Shown here: in pieces, positions 48,360-57,488 of the stretch
Position numbering within the stretch: position 1 is the first letter of the stretch
How the letters are laid out: every line of letters starts with the position of its first letter
Assembly: GCF_002813755.1 (NCBI RefSeq)
Contig: NZ_CP018061.1
Coordinates: forward strand, 235,001 to 299,000
DNA from: Enterococcus mundtii
Lineage (GTDB): Bacteria > Bacillota > Bacilli > Lactobacillales > Enterococcaceae
Length of the DNA stretch: 64,000 bases
Reading direction: 5' to 3'
The notes under the pieces: model-generated
The model's database searches: none
Seen by the model: only the letters and a program-made list of their open reading frames with translations
Told to the model about the DNA's origin: nothing
Position numbers and translations under genes: made by a program

Positions 48360-49172
48360 ATGAAATTAGTTAGATTAGCAACAATTGCAGCCTTATCATC
48401 AACAGTTTTTGCCGGAGGTATGACTGTATTTGCAGAAGATGGTTCCACAAACACATCAAAAGAAGTACGTAATGTAACAACTAATGGAACGATTGAATTT
48501 ACACCAAATGAAGATGAAGAGCTAGTCGTTGTTCCGCCAGTAAAAGAACCAGATGTCGAGATTGAGCCTGAAGTGCCAGGAACAACTGGACCTTTATCGA
48601 TCATGAAAGCTGTCACAATGGATTTCGGTTCACAAGTCATTTCAAATCAAGATCGAACATACAATATGGTTGCAGAAAAACAACAAAAAAAGGGGACAAC
48701 TGGTGAAGAAAACAAAGTTCCGTATGTCAGTTTTGCGCAAGTACAAGATGTCCGTGGAACGAATGCTGGTTGGAATCTGCAAGTACGCATGACCGACTTT
48801 AAAGCAACGAATACAACAAATGATACATTGCTCGGTGCAGAAATTTCATTGTTGGATCCAAGAATCCAGTATGAAGGAAGCACGCCTGGTAATGCGCCAG
48901 TAGCTCATCCAGCTGGAATGAAATTAATACCAAATGCTTCTGCGGTATCCGTGATGACAGCAGAAAAAGATAAAGGTGCAGGGGTATCTTCAGTTGTTTG
49001 GGGAAACCAAGCAGACCTAGATGCACAAGAGGTGAACGATGAAGTTGAAGTAGTAACAAATAATGCGATCCAATTGTTTGTTCCTGGTTCTACAGCAAAA
49101 GACGCGACACAATATAAATCAACATTGACTTGGGAATTATCCAATACACCTGATGTTAGTGGTGTAAATTAA
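48360..49172 (+). CDS. WxL-domain surface protein
   Basis: 270-aa secreted protein with a signal peptide at 1-25 (ending VFAEDG) and a short acidic linker with PDVEIEPEVPG. The C-terminal WxL domain covers about 75-270, with the two signature tryptophans Trp138 (GWNLQV) and Trp258 (LTWELSN). WxL domains bind peptidoglycan non-covalently. It is co-oriented with an LPxTG protein and a DUF916 protein, the usual complex partners. The domain resembles the C-terminus of the giant protein at 50375 (LSI....FGSQ.IS motif). Confidence 0.93.
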   Translation: MKLVRLATIAALSSTVFAGGMTVFAEDGSTNTSKEVRNVTTNGTIEFTPNEDEELVVVPPVKEPDVEIEPEVPGTTGPLSIMKAVTMDFGSQVISNQDRTYNMVAEKQQKKGTTGEENKVPYVSFAQVQDVRGTNAGWNLQVRMTDFKATNTTNDTLLGAEISLLDPRIQYEGSTPGNAPVAHPAGMKLIPNASAVSVMTAEKDKGAGVSSVVWGNQADLDAQEVNDEVEVVTNNAIQLFVPGSTAKDATQYKSTLTWELSNTPDVSGVN

Positions 49173-49249
49173 CAAGAAAAAAAATATGAGTAACATAACG
49201 AATCATAATCATTAAAAAGCAACCGATTTTTGTTTATAGAAGTGAATGT

Positions 49250-49277
49250 GGTAGCGTTACAATTTTGTAGCGCTACC
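49250..49277 (+). other. Intercistronic hairpin before the DUF916 gene
   Basis: GGTAGCGTTACA, a four-base loop, and TGTAGCGCTACC form a 12-bp stem with one G-U pair. No T-run follows. It ends 24 bases before the start codon, close to the ribosome site, so RNA processing, stability or translation control is more likely than termination. Confidence 0.6.
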
Positions 49278-49301
49278 TCCTTTAAAGAAGGGGGTAAGTT
49301 T

Positions 49302-50369
49302 ATGAAAAAGACAAGTACATATCGAAAAAATAAAATCCAACAAGTGGGGATCGTATTACTCGTCATGATTGTCAGCCTGATGGCTCCCATGTTGGTTGGA
49401 GCGGAAGAAGGAACGTTGAATTTTTATGTAACGCCTGAGTTCTCAGAAAATCAAAAATCAGGAAATGATCGTTATTTTCAATTGAATCTTGCACCAGACA
49501 CGACAGAAAAGCTAACGTTGAAACTACAAAACGCAAACGCAGAAGCCAAAAAAATCAAAATCACCCCACATACTGCTTATACCAACGTGATGGGGGTCGT
49601 AGAATACGGACAAGATGCGGAAGAAGCAGATCCAACGCTCAAACATTCGTTGGCTGAGTTGATTGAACAACCAGAAATCATTGAGCTTGCTGGAAATGAA
49701 ACAAAGACCGTTACGCTTGATTTGAACATGCCTAAAGAAGAATTTGAAGGATTGTTAGCTGGTGGATTACGAGTGTCAGAAGTCAAAGAAGAAGCAACAG
49801 AAGAAACGAGTAATGAAGAAGGTGTCGCCATCCAAAATGATTTTGCGTATATCATCGGTGTGGTTGTGAGCAACAAACAAGATGCTGTACAACCGGACTT
49901 AGAGTTGTTAGATGTTTTTGCTGACCAACTCAACTATCGCAATGTGATCAGTGCGAATCTACAAAACTTCACCCCGACATTCGTGAATCGCTTAGAAGTC
50001 GAAGCTACGGTTCAAAAAGTGGGCGAAGAAGAGATTTTATACCAAGCCAGTCAAGAACAGATGCAAATGGCACCCAATTCCAATTTTAATTTCCCGATTT
50101 CTTTAGAAGGTGATCGTTTTCGCAGTGGTGACTACGTATTGAAAATGACGGCACGTTCTGGGGAAGACGAATGGCAATGGGAAAGAACCTTTACGATCGA
50201 AGCAGATGAAGCACGAGCATTGAATCGTGCGGATGTTATGGTCGATACGAGTATTAATTGGTGGATGATTGGTTCAATCATGTTACTTGTTTTATTGCTT
50301 GGAATAATTCTTTACCTAATCCATAAAAGAAAAAAAGAGCAACCGAATAAGAGTAATGAGAAGGAGTGA
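49302..50369 (+). CDS. DUF916/DUF3324 WxL-anchoring protein
   Basis: 355-aa protein with a signal peptide (1-34). An N-terminal DUF916 (WxL-interacting, peptidoglycan-binding) domain covers about 38-160 (LNFYVTPEFSENQ), and a DUF3324 domain about 170-300. It has a C-terminal membrane span (about 315-340) and a basic tail. Such proteins tether WxL proteins to the envelope. The ATG at 49302 has AAGGGGG upstream and begins a classical signal peptide; the longer frame does not. The giant WxL gene begins six bases after its stop. Confidence 0.92.
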   Translation: MKKTSTYRKNKIQQVGIVLLVMIVSLMAPMLVGAEEGTLNFYVTPEFSENQKSGNDRYFQLNLAPDTTEKLTLKLQNANAEAKKIKITPHTAYTNVMGVVEYGQDAEEADPTLKHSLAELIEQPEIIELAGNETKTVTLDLNMPKEEFEGLLAGGLRVSEVKEEATEETSNEEGVAIQNDFAYIIGVVVSNKQDAVQPDLELLDVFADQLNYRNVISANLQNFTPTFVNRLEVEATVQKVGEEEILYQASQEQMQMAPNSNFNFPISLEGDRFRSGDYVLKMTARSGEDEWQWERTFTIEADEARALNRADVMVDTSINWWMIGSIMLLVLLLGIILYLIHKRKKEQPNKSNEKE

Positions 50370-50374
50370 ATACA

Positions 50375-53300
50375 ATGCCCTCAAGATTAAGAAGAACGAT
50401 GCTTTTTTTAGGGACGACAATTTTAGTGATACAAACAGTAACTATACCGTTAGGCATGGTCTACGCAGAAACCACGATGGACAATGTGGAACATGAGCCA
50501 ATGGAACGTCCTGCTATCCAAAACTCCTTAAAAGAACTATCCAGTAATCCTAACTTTTTCTTTTCTCAATCTCAATTGCAAGGAACGATAAAAGTTCCGC
50601 TACAAGTGACGTTCTTTTCTGATCAAGAAGTGTCAGAGGCACGAGTGATCTTACCAGAAGAAGCAACGCTTATCCAAGACCAATTGTCGGCAGGGATTTC
50701 AATCGAACAAGGAGAGCAGCCTCATGAATGGATCGTTCACTCAAAACATGCGCAAAATACGTTTGTTCTTCCTTTGGTATTTGACAAGATAGGAAACTAT
50801 GAACTGTCTGTGGAAGAAACGACGACTCAGCTAAAAATCAGTGAGCCAGAAGCAATCAGTGATGAACTTCCAGCTGAAGAAAGTGACTCCCCTGATGATG
50901 AGCTAGGCGGACAAAAGGAATCAAAAGAGGGAGAATATATAATAGAAGAAAATCAAGAGGATGATCAGACATCCGAAGAAGTAGATGAGCCTAAGGAAGA
51001 AGCTCCGCAGGATCAACAAACAAAGGAGAAAGAGCCTTTCGTAAGTGTTTCTACATGGGAAGAATTTCAAAAAGCCATAAGTAACGATGATGTACAAAAA
51101 ATTATTTTGGAAAACGACATAGTCAGAAACGCTGGATCGGCAGGAACGATCAACAGAAATATCGAAATTGACGGACAAGGATGGTCGATAGATTTTGCTA
51201 ATAATACTGCTGGATTCACACTTGGAGCAGTGAGCGTAGAGACGACAATTACTTTAAAAAATATAACAATAACAAAACCAGGAACTACAGCAATTTTTAC
51301 AGGTACAGCAGCCAACAGTCAAAGATGGACATTAAATTTTGAAAATGTTCATACGGGAAGTGGGAATGTATCTGGTTTAGTTAATGCACCGAATGCAAAG
51401 GCAGGATATATAGGTGGCGAAAATACTTATAGGTCGACTATGAATGGGCGTGATGATGCTGTCTTCCGAGTCAATAAATTTTTTGCTCGAAATGGAAGTA
51501 AAGTAAGTATGGACCTGCAAGCAAAGTTAGCACAAATTTCAGGCGTATTACCGGTAGTTCAAATTACGGATGAAGACACTACAGTTTCTATTAATACAAC
51601 TTCAACAAGCTCGGGTAGAAACGGAGGGGTTATTAGATTTGATTCAAATGAATCGCTTATTGAGGTTAACAATGGAGCATCTTTGAAAATAGAAGCCCCT
51701 CAAACTAGTGCGCTTCTTTATGATACTGCTACGAATTCAAGAATTTTGGTAGACAATGGCTCTAAAATGGAACTTTACTCTTCTCGTCTTGATGGAAATG
51801 ATGCAACAGTTAGATTTTATGGGGCTGCAAGCCGAGGTTCTCGATTTGATATAGATAATAATAGTACTGTTATTATTGAGGCTGAAGAAGGAGCTGCTCC
51901 GGCAGTAAGATTTCGTGCGGATGGTCAATTCTTTGTAAAAGGAAATAGTAAATTACAAATGTACAATGGTGGAAACGGATCACCTAATAATTCGGCGAAT
52001 CAAGGTATAGAATTTGCTAATGATGGTGGAGTTTTTGATTTGAGTGGCGTGGGAACAGAAGTAAATATTGTCTCTGATTTTGGACCTGCTATTGGTGGAA
52101 ACAGTTCGATGGAAATCAATGTTAGGGAAGGAACTAGTTTTACAGCAATTGGAAGATCGAGCACTGCATCAGGTGCAATATTTAATGGTTCAATTAGTAA
52201 TATAACTATTGATAATCCACTTTTTTTTGATTTTAAAAATACACGTCCAAACGGAGGCAATATATATAGTGTATCGGCATCCTCTATATTTGATTTGAAA
52301 AATTCTAATTTTGCAGCATGGACTAATGGTTCTAATTTTGATCTTGAAGCAGAAAAGTATTGGAATATGATTGATTTTGAATTAACGGGAAGCAATTTTA
52401 ATACTATTAGACAGACTAGCGATCCGGAATCATTTAATACAAGTACTTTTGGACCAGCTGGAATGACTGCATATAGTAGAATTAGTGCAAATAACGCACG
52501 TGCTGTTGTAGATGAATTAAGAGTTCCTACCAATGCAGATAAGTCTATTTTTGGTCATGTAAGTATTCCGGAAGGGAGTGACTATAGATCAGCGTTTGAA
52601 GGCGAGGTAGAACTAGAGATAGAAATTGAACGACTTACTGGAGAAAAAGAAACACATAGAGCAGTTACTAAAGTAGATAGTATCTATGGTGAAGCAGATA
52701 GAGAGGGAATATTTGAAGTAAAATTACCGGAACTTTTAAATGAGGGAGATCGGATTAGCGTTCTATCTGCTTTTCGCGGTGTTGGTGAAGTTGGAGTTCC
52801 CAGTTTGCCGGACGATATCAAAATAGATAGTGTTGTCGTCTTTCCAATTATCCCACCAAAACCAGCGGAGTTCCCTGTGAATATCATCGAAAAAACAGCA
52901 ACACATGTTCAGGGATATGTTGAAAACAAAGAGGTTGAAATAACCGCAACTCATAATGGACAAATCTTTGACACTTCTGATGTAACGGTAGACGACGAGG
53001 GTAACTTTATCCTGAATTTATCTGACTTAACTTTAAAAGAAGACGATGAGATTCAGGTCTTTCTAAGAGATGCGGAAGGCTCGGCAGAAGCCGCAGGTGT
53101 GATCAATCCGCCAGAAACAAATAACGCACGTGGAAATATTAACCCAGCCGCTGACTTAACATTTCACGATGTAACTTTTGAACCGGCTACGACATTAATC
53201 GTTGAGGATGTAGGACCTTTCTCACCGGTAGATCCTTTGGATCCAGAATTAGAAGTGGAACCTGAAAATAAACCAGAATTGCCAGAAGATCAAGGGCAAC

Positions 53301-53824
53301 TAAGCATTGACTTTATTTCGTCCTTCAATTTTGGCTCACAAGCTATTTCTGTTCATGAACAAACCTATTATGCCCAACCTCAACGATTGTTGAATGAAGA
53401 TGGGACAGTGAAAGAGAACGAAGAGCGACCAAATTATGTTCAAATCAGTGATCGTCGACCGGACAATGGGCGAAGTGGTTGGCAATTATCGGTTACCCAG
53501 AATGGACAATTCAGTAATCAAAATGGTCATGAATTGATTGGTTCTGAGATCCAGTTACTCAATCAAGAACTAGTGACAGCTCAAGGTGGAACAGCGCCTG
53601 CGCTAAAAGAAGAAACTGGCCAAAAAATCATACCAAATACTAAAAGAATCTTATTACAAGCAGATGAAAAATCTGGAACAGGAACCTGGATCTATCGTTT
53701 TGGTAATGCAGAGACAGCTGATAAAAGTGTTGGTTTGTATGTACCGAAAGGAACGAATCCAGAAGCCAAAGAATATTCAACGACACTTACTTGGGAATTG
53801 AGTAGTGTTCCAGAAAATCAATAA
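50375..53824 (+). CDS. Giant WxL-domain protein with pectate-lyase-like region
   Basis: Secreted protein of 1149 aa. The signal peptide covers 1-33. An N-terminal beta region and a Glu/Asp/Gln-rich linker (about 165-225) lead to a pectate-lyase-like adhesive region (about 225-700, beginning WEEFQKAISNDDVQKIILEND) and bacterial Ig-like modules (about 740-920). The C-terminal WxL domain has Trp1036 (GWQLSV) and Trp1140 (LTWELS). Anchoring is presumably by WxL binding to peptidoglycan with the DUF916 partner; adhesion is the likely role. ATG at 50375 with AAGGAG upstream. From about 51.1 to 52.8 kb the codons shift towards ATA, AGA and GTT, unlike both ends of the gene. Confidence 0.9.
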   Translation: MPSRLRRTMLFLGTTILVIQTVTIPLGMVYAETTMDNVEHEPMERPAIQNSLKELSSNPNFFFSQSQLQGTIKVPLQVTFFSDQEVSEARVILPEEATLIQDQLSAGISIEQGEQPHEWIVHSKHAQNTFVLPLVFDKIGNYELSVEETTTQLKISEPEAISDELPAEESDSPDDELGGQKESKEGEYIIEENQEDDQTSEEVDEPKEEAPQDQQTKEKEPFVSVSTWEEFQKAISNDDVQKIILENDIVRNAGSAGTINRNIEIDGQGWSIDFANNTAGFTLGAVSVETTITLKNITITKPGTTAIFTGTAANSQRWTLNFENVHTGSGNVSGLVNAPNAKAGYIGGENTYRSTMNGRDDAVFRVNKFFARNGSKVSMDLQAKLAQISGVLPVVQITDEDTTVSINTTSTSSGRNGGVIRFDSNESLIEVNNGASLKIEAPQTSALLYDTATNSRILVDNGSKMELYSSRLDGNDATVRFYGAASRGSRFDIDNNSTVIIEAEEGAAPAVRFRADGQFFVKGNSKLQMYNGGNGSPNNSANQGIEFANDGGVFDLSGVGTEVNIVSDFGPAIGGNSSMEINVREGTSFTAIGRSSTASGAIFNGSISNITIDNPLFFDFKNTRPNGGNIYSVSASSIFDLKNSNFAAWTNGSNFDLEAEKYWNMIDFELTGSNFNTIRQTSDPESFNTSTFGPAGMTAYSRISANNARAVVDELRVPTNADKSIFGHVSIPEGSDYRSAFEGEVELEIEIERLTGEKETHRAVTKVDSIYGEADREGIFEVKLPELLNEGDRISVLSAFRGVGEVGVPSLPDDIKIDSVVVFPIIPPKPAEFPVNIIEKTATHVQGYVENKEVEITATHNGQIFDTSDVTVDDEGNFILNLSDLTLKEDDEIQVFLRDAEGSAEAAGVINPPETNNARGNINPAADLTFHDVTFEPATTLIVEDVGPFSPVDPLDPELEVEPENKPELPEDQGQLSIDFISSFNFGSQAISVHEQTYYAQPQRLLNEDGTVKENEERPNYVQISDRRPDNGRSGWQLSVTQNGQFSNQNGHELIGSEIQLLNQELVTAQGGTAPALKEETGQKIIPNTKRILLQADEKSGTGTWIYRFGNAETADKSVGLYVPKGTNPEAKEYSTTLTWELSSVPENQ

Positions 53825-53832
53825 AAAAAAGA

Positions 53833-53912
53833 GTTGTGATAGCCAGATACAGCTCCAAAAAATAAGTCAGAAACCGCTAAGATTTTCGGGATTTCTGGCT
53901 TATTTTTGCTAA
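53833..53912 (-). repeat. Dispersed palindromic repeat, copy B
   Basis: Read on the minus strand: a stem with AATAAGCCAGAAATCC, a loop, then GGTTTCTGACTTATTTTTTGGAGCT and a CACAAC tail about 16 bases on, the same plan as copy A at 26343. On the plus strand the stem is followed by TTTTT, so it probably also terminates the WxL operon. Confidence 0.6.
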
Positions 53913-54066
53913 CATCCTTTTTTTAATTACATTTACTCAGTTTTAGGGAGTATGAGATGATGAATATTATCTCACTTCTTTCATTTTCTTAAAACTGAGG
54001 GAAAAAAGTATTTTTCTATTAGTTGAAAACTTTCTGTAAAAAAGTGCGAAGAAAACGAGAGATTTC

Positions 54067-54097
54067 TTTACACTAGAGTAACTATAACGTATATAAT
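54067..54097 (+). promoter_or_regulatory. Promoter upstream of cardiolipin synthase
   Basis: TATAAT at 54092-54097 with TTTACA at 54067-54072. The 19-base spacing is long; TACACT at 54069-54074 gives 17 with a poorer match. Confidence 0.45.
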
Positions 54098-54186
54098 CTA
54101 TATAAGGTGTGTTGTCACCATTAACGTTGATTGGCACAGAAAAAAGAAGCAACAAAAAAACGAAGCGAGCGAATATGGAGATAGAT

Positions 54187-55716
54187 ATGATAAAGAATAA
54201 ATTGCAACAATACAAAATATTATTGATATTATTGATTCTTGTAGCTGTTTCGCTGATTATTTTTTTGAATCAAATCATTTATGCGTGGCTGATCGTGGAA
54301 ATTTTTGCCTTTCTTCTTTGTGGCTATTTAGTGATTTTTGATCAAAGAGAAGCAACCTCTAAAATTGCTTGGATCTTAGCGTTATTATTTTTACCGGTCG
54401 TCGGGATCATGCTGTACTATCTGATTGGTCGTGAGCCACGATTACGCAAGTTATCGAAACAGCAACTAGACAATGAACGAAACATACAAGAGACGGTGTC
54501 CAAGATCCTTCAGGAACATTCAGAAATCATTCATGCCAAGCACGATCTTTCCAAAGAAATTTTCCATCTTTCCGCAAAGTATCCCACAAAAGACAATCAA
54601 TTGACATTGTTAAAAGAAGGGACGGATGCTTTTGCTTCATTGTTGCAAGATATCAAACAGGCAACACATCATGTCCATGTTTTCTTCTATATTATAAAAG
54701 GGGATGAAACTGGCGAAGAACTAGTTGCTACTTTGATCGAAAAAGCTCGACAGGGAATCAAAGTACGTTTTATGTATGACAGTGTCGGATCAATTGCTTT
54801 CCCGAATCAATTATTAGATACGATGCGAGAAAATGGTGTAGAGGTAAGAACCTATGATCTATTGAATTCACCGTGGCTGAGTAACAAAGCCAATTGGCGC
54901 AATCATCGGAAAATCGTTGTGATCGATGGGGAAATTGCACACACTGGTGGTATGAATATCGGGAATGAGTATAGTGGACGCGGGAAAAAGTTTTCTTATT
55001 GGCGGGATACGAATGTTCGAATCGAAGGGCCTTCTGTACTCGAGTTGCAGGAATGTTTCGTTTATGATTGGTTATTTCTCGATGAAGGGACGGAAACGAT
55101 CACTTATTTCATCAATCAGCAAGAGCTGTATTTTCCATTACAAACGGAACAACCAAAAGGTTCGGAAATCGTACAGGTCGTTTACGGAGGGCCGTATGAT
55201 CAGGAGAGGATCATCAAAGACTCTTTCAATGACTTGATTGGTAAAGCAGTTGATTCGATCAAGATTGCTATGCCTTACTTTATTCCAGATGAAGAAACTC
55301 TTGGGGCACTCAGACGAGCAGCTCGCTGTGGGATCAAAGTACAATTGATCATACCGGGAAAAGGCGATCGCGGGATTTCATTTCATGGGACGAACTCGTT
55401 TATTGATGAGTTGTTATCGGCAGGAGTTGAAGTGTCGATCTACGATACGACTGCATTTATCCATTGTAAATATATGATCGTTGATGATGTGGTTGCAACG
55501 ATTGGATCAACTAATTTTGATATTCGCAGTTTTTATCTCAATCATGAACTGTCAATGTTCATTTATGGTCCATCAAAAACGATTGATGAATTGAACGTCC
55601 ATTTTACAGAAGATTTAGCCCACGCTGAAAAGGTCAAAAAAGACGAATGGCAAGAGCGAAGTGCATGGACGAAAATCAAAGAGAAAATCAGTGGCTTGTT
55701 TGTGCCGATACTTTGA
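54187..55716 (+). CDS. cls: Cardiolipin synthase
   Basis: Membrane enzyme of 509 aa joining two phosphatidylglycerol molecules to make cardiolipin. Two N-terminal spans (about 10-30 and 35-57) and a phospholipase-D pair of HKD motifs are present: His240 in NHRKIVVIDG and His426 in IHCKYMIVDD. The ATG at 54187 is chosen because GGAG is six bases upstream. Earlier ATGs at 54175 and 54109 are in frame but lack ribosome sites and precede the first span by unlikely polar residues. In enterococci cls mutations are known to contribute to daptomycin resistance; I see no gene damage here. Confidence 0.94.
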   Translation: MIKNKLQQYKILLILLILVAVSLIIFLNQIIYAWLIVEIFAFLLCGYLVIFDQREATSKIAWILALLFLPVVGIMLYYLIGREPRLRKLSKQQLDNERNIQETVSKILQEHSEIIHAKHDLSKEIFHLSAKYPTKDNQLTLLKEGTDAFASLLQDIKQATHHVHVFFYIIKGDETGEELVATLIEKARQGIKVRFMYDSVGSIAFPNQLLDTMRENGVEVRTYDLLNSPWLSNKANWRNHRKIVVIDGEIAHTGGMNIGNEYSGRGKKFSYWRDTNVRIEGPSVLELQECFVYDWLFLDEGTETITYFINQQELYFPLQTEQPKGSEIVQVVYGGPYDQERIIKDSFNDLIGKAVDSIKIAMPYFIPDEETLGALRRAARCGIKVQLIIPGKGDRGISFHGTNSFIDELLSAGVEVSIYDTTAFIHCKYMIVDDVVATIGSTNFDIRSFYLNHELSMFIYGPSKTIDELNVHFTEDLAHAEKVKKDEWQERSAWTKIKEKISGLFVPIL

Positions 55717-55976
55717 TAGAAGCAACGGAATCAGCGCATAAGAACGTGCCATTAGCTTAAGACAGAATAGACAAAGCGTTTCATACGTGTTTGTTTCTTC
55801 TGTTTTTTCTTTTATCCTTTCTTAGTGTTTTATAACAATACAATGCGCAATAAAATAAGTTTTTTTAGAGATATGCTACTATAGAGATAGATATAAAGTG
55901 TTTTTTTACAGTTGGATCTTACGAATTTACATCTGTGAAAATGTGCTTTAAGACTTAGAAAGTAAGAGGTGATTTT

Positions 55977-57473
55977 GTGAAAAACAAACAGAAATCAGTC
56001 ATTGTTCTGGGAGGTGGACTTGGTGGTTTGTCTGCAGCAGTTTCCTTAGCCCAAGAAGGATTCGACGTATCGCTATATGAAAAGAACGATCATTTAGGGG
56101 GGAAATTGAACCGTTTAGAAGCAAATGGGTTTGGCTTTGATCTAGGTCCATCGATTTTGACGATGCCCCAAATTTTTGAAAAACTGTTTCTCACGAGTGG
56201 CAAACAGATGGCAGATTACATTCCGATCGAACGGTTAGATTTGCAGTGGCGTTCTTTTTTTCCTGATCACACAACGATTGATCTATACAGTGATTTAACG
56301 AAAATGGCCCAAGAAAATCCTTTGCTGACTGAAAAAGACATGATGGAGTATCAAGATTTCTTAGACTATGCGAAGGAAATCTATGCGGCCACAGAAGTCG
56401 GTTATTTTGACAAAGGGCTTGATTCGACAATGGAGATTTTAAAAGAACATGGTGTGATCAAAGCGTTGAAAGGGTTTGATTATTTTTCTTCCATGCATGA
56501 TGGAATCGCTAAACGTGTGAGTCATCCAAAAATGCAAGATATCTTAGGGTATTTCAGCAAATATGTCGGTTCCTCTCCTTATGATGCGCCAGCGGTTTTA
56601 AATATGATGAGTTATATGCAGCATGAGCAAGGAATTTGGTATGTTCCGGGCGGGATGCATAAAATTGCTGAAGGAATCGTCAATCTTGGAAAAGAGCTCG
56701 GCGTAGCGTTCCATACTGGCTGTCAGGTTGAAAAACTAAATGTAGTGGATGAACAGATCCGTTCGGCACGACTAGCGGATGGGACGGTGATCGAAGCAGA
56801 TTATTTTGTTTCGAATATGGAAGTCATCCCAGCTTATGAACAATTATTAGATGAAAAACCAGCGTTTACAGAGAAATTAGAAAAGAAATTTGAACCCGCA
56901 AGTTCTGGTTTTGTCTTGCATCTAGGTGTTAATAAAGAATACCCACAATTAGCCCATCATAATTTTTTCTTTTCGAATGCTTCTAAAGAAAACTTTGATC
57001 AAAACTTCCATCAGCATCAGTTACCAGACGACCCAACGATCTATCTTGTGAATGTCAATAAGACTGATCCTTCTCAAACCATCGAAGGACATGAGAACAT
57101 CAAGATTTTACCGCACATCCCTTATTTACAAGATCAACCATTTACAGAGGCAGAATACGATGCCTTTCGGGAGCGTATCTTGATCAAATTAGAAACGATG
57201 GGATTAACGGATTTGAGAAAACATATTGTCTATGAAAATCGTTGGACCCCGGAAGATATCCAAAAAAATTATTTATCCCATCGTGGAGCAATCTATGGGA
57301 CTGTCTCTGATCGTAAGAAAAATCATGGGTTCAAACATGCAAAACATAGTGAGCGCTATGACAACTTATACTTTGTAGGTGGGACAGTCAATCCAGGTGC
57401 AGGTATGCCAATGGTCACTTTGAGTGGGCAACAAGTGAGTGACAAGATTGCTCGAAGAGAAGCGGATGTATAG
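55977..57473 (+). CDS. crtP: 4,4'-diaponeurosporene oxygenase (CrtP-like)
   Basis: 498-aa FAD-dependent carotenoid oxidase/desaturase family protein. The FAD loop GGGLGGLSAAVSLAQEG is at the N-terminus and PGAGMPMVTLSGQQ near the C-terminus. Recalled segments of S. aureus CrtP match very closely, for example LPDDPTIYLVN, MGLTDLRKHI and FEPASSG, so CrtP is preferred over the desaturase CrtN. It would oxidise the terminal methyl of diaponeurosporene on the way to staphyloxanthin-type pigment. GTG start with AGAGGTG upstream. It is first of crtP-crtQ-crtO; crtM and crtN are not in the window. Confidence 0.88.
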   Translation: MKNKQKSVIVLGGGLGGLSAAVSLAQEGFDVSLYEKNDHLGGKLNRLEANGFGFDLGPSILTMPQIFEKLFLTSGKQMADYIPIERLDLQWRSFFPDHTTIDLYSDLTKMAQENPLLTEKDMMEYQDFLDYAKEIYAATEVGYFDKGLDSTMEILKEHGVIKALKGFDYFSSMHDGIAKRVSHPKMQDILGYFSKYVGSSPYDAPAVLNMMSYMQHEQGIWYVPGGMHKIAEGIVNLGKELGVAFHTGCQVEKLNVVDEQIRSARLADGTVIEADYFVSNMEVIPAYEQLLDEKPAFTEKLEKKFEPASSGFVLHLGVNKEYPQLAHHNFFFSNASKENFDQNFHQHQLPDDPTIYLVNVNKTDPSQTIEGHENIKILPHIPYLQDQPFTEAEYDAFRERILIKLETMGLTDLRKHIVYENRWTPEDIQKNYLSHRGAIYGTVSDRKKNHGFKHAKHSERYDNLYFVGGTVNPGAGMPMVTLSGQQVSDKIARREADV

Positions 57474-57488
57474 GAAGGAAGGCTTATT

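Noticed and set aside
48218..48640. Minus-strand ORF of 140 codons across two WxL-locus genes
   Set aside because: It is antisense to two genes with clear signal peptides and sorting or WxL motifs; its Ser/Thr-rich translation is a mirror of their codons.
54109..54186. N-terminal extension or leader peptide of cardiolipin synthase
   Set aside because: The extension is polar and basic, overlaps the likely 5' untranslated region, lacks a ribosome site and is not expected before the first membrane span.
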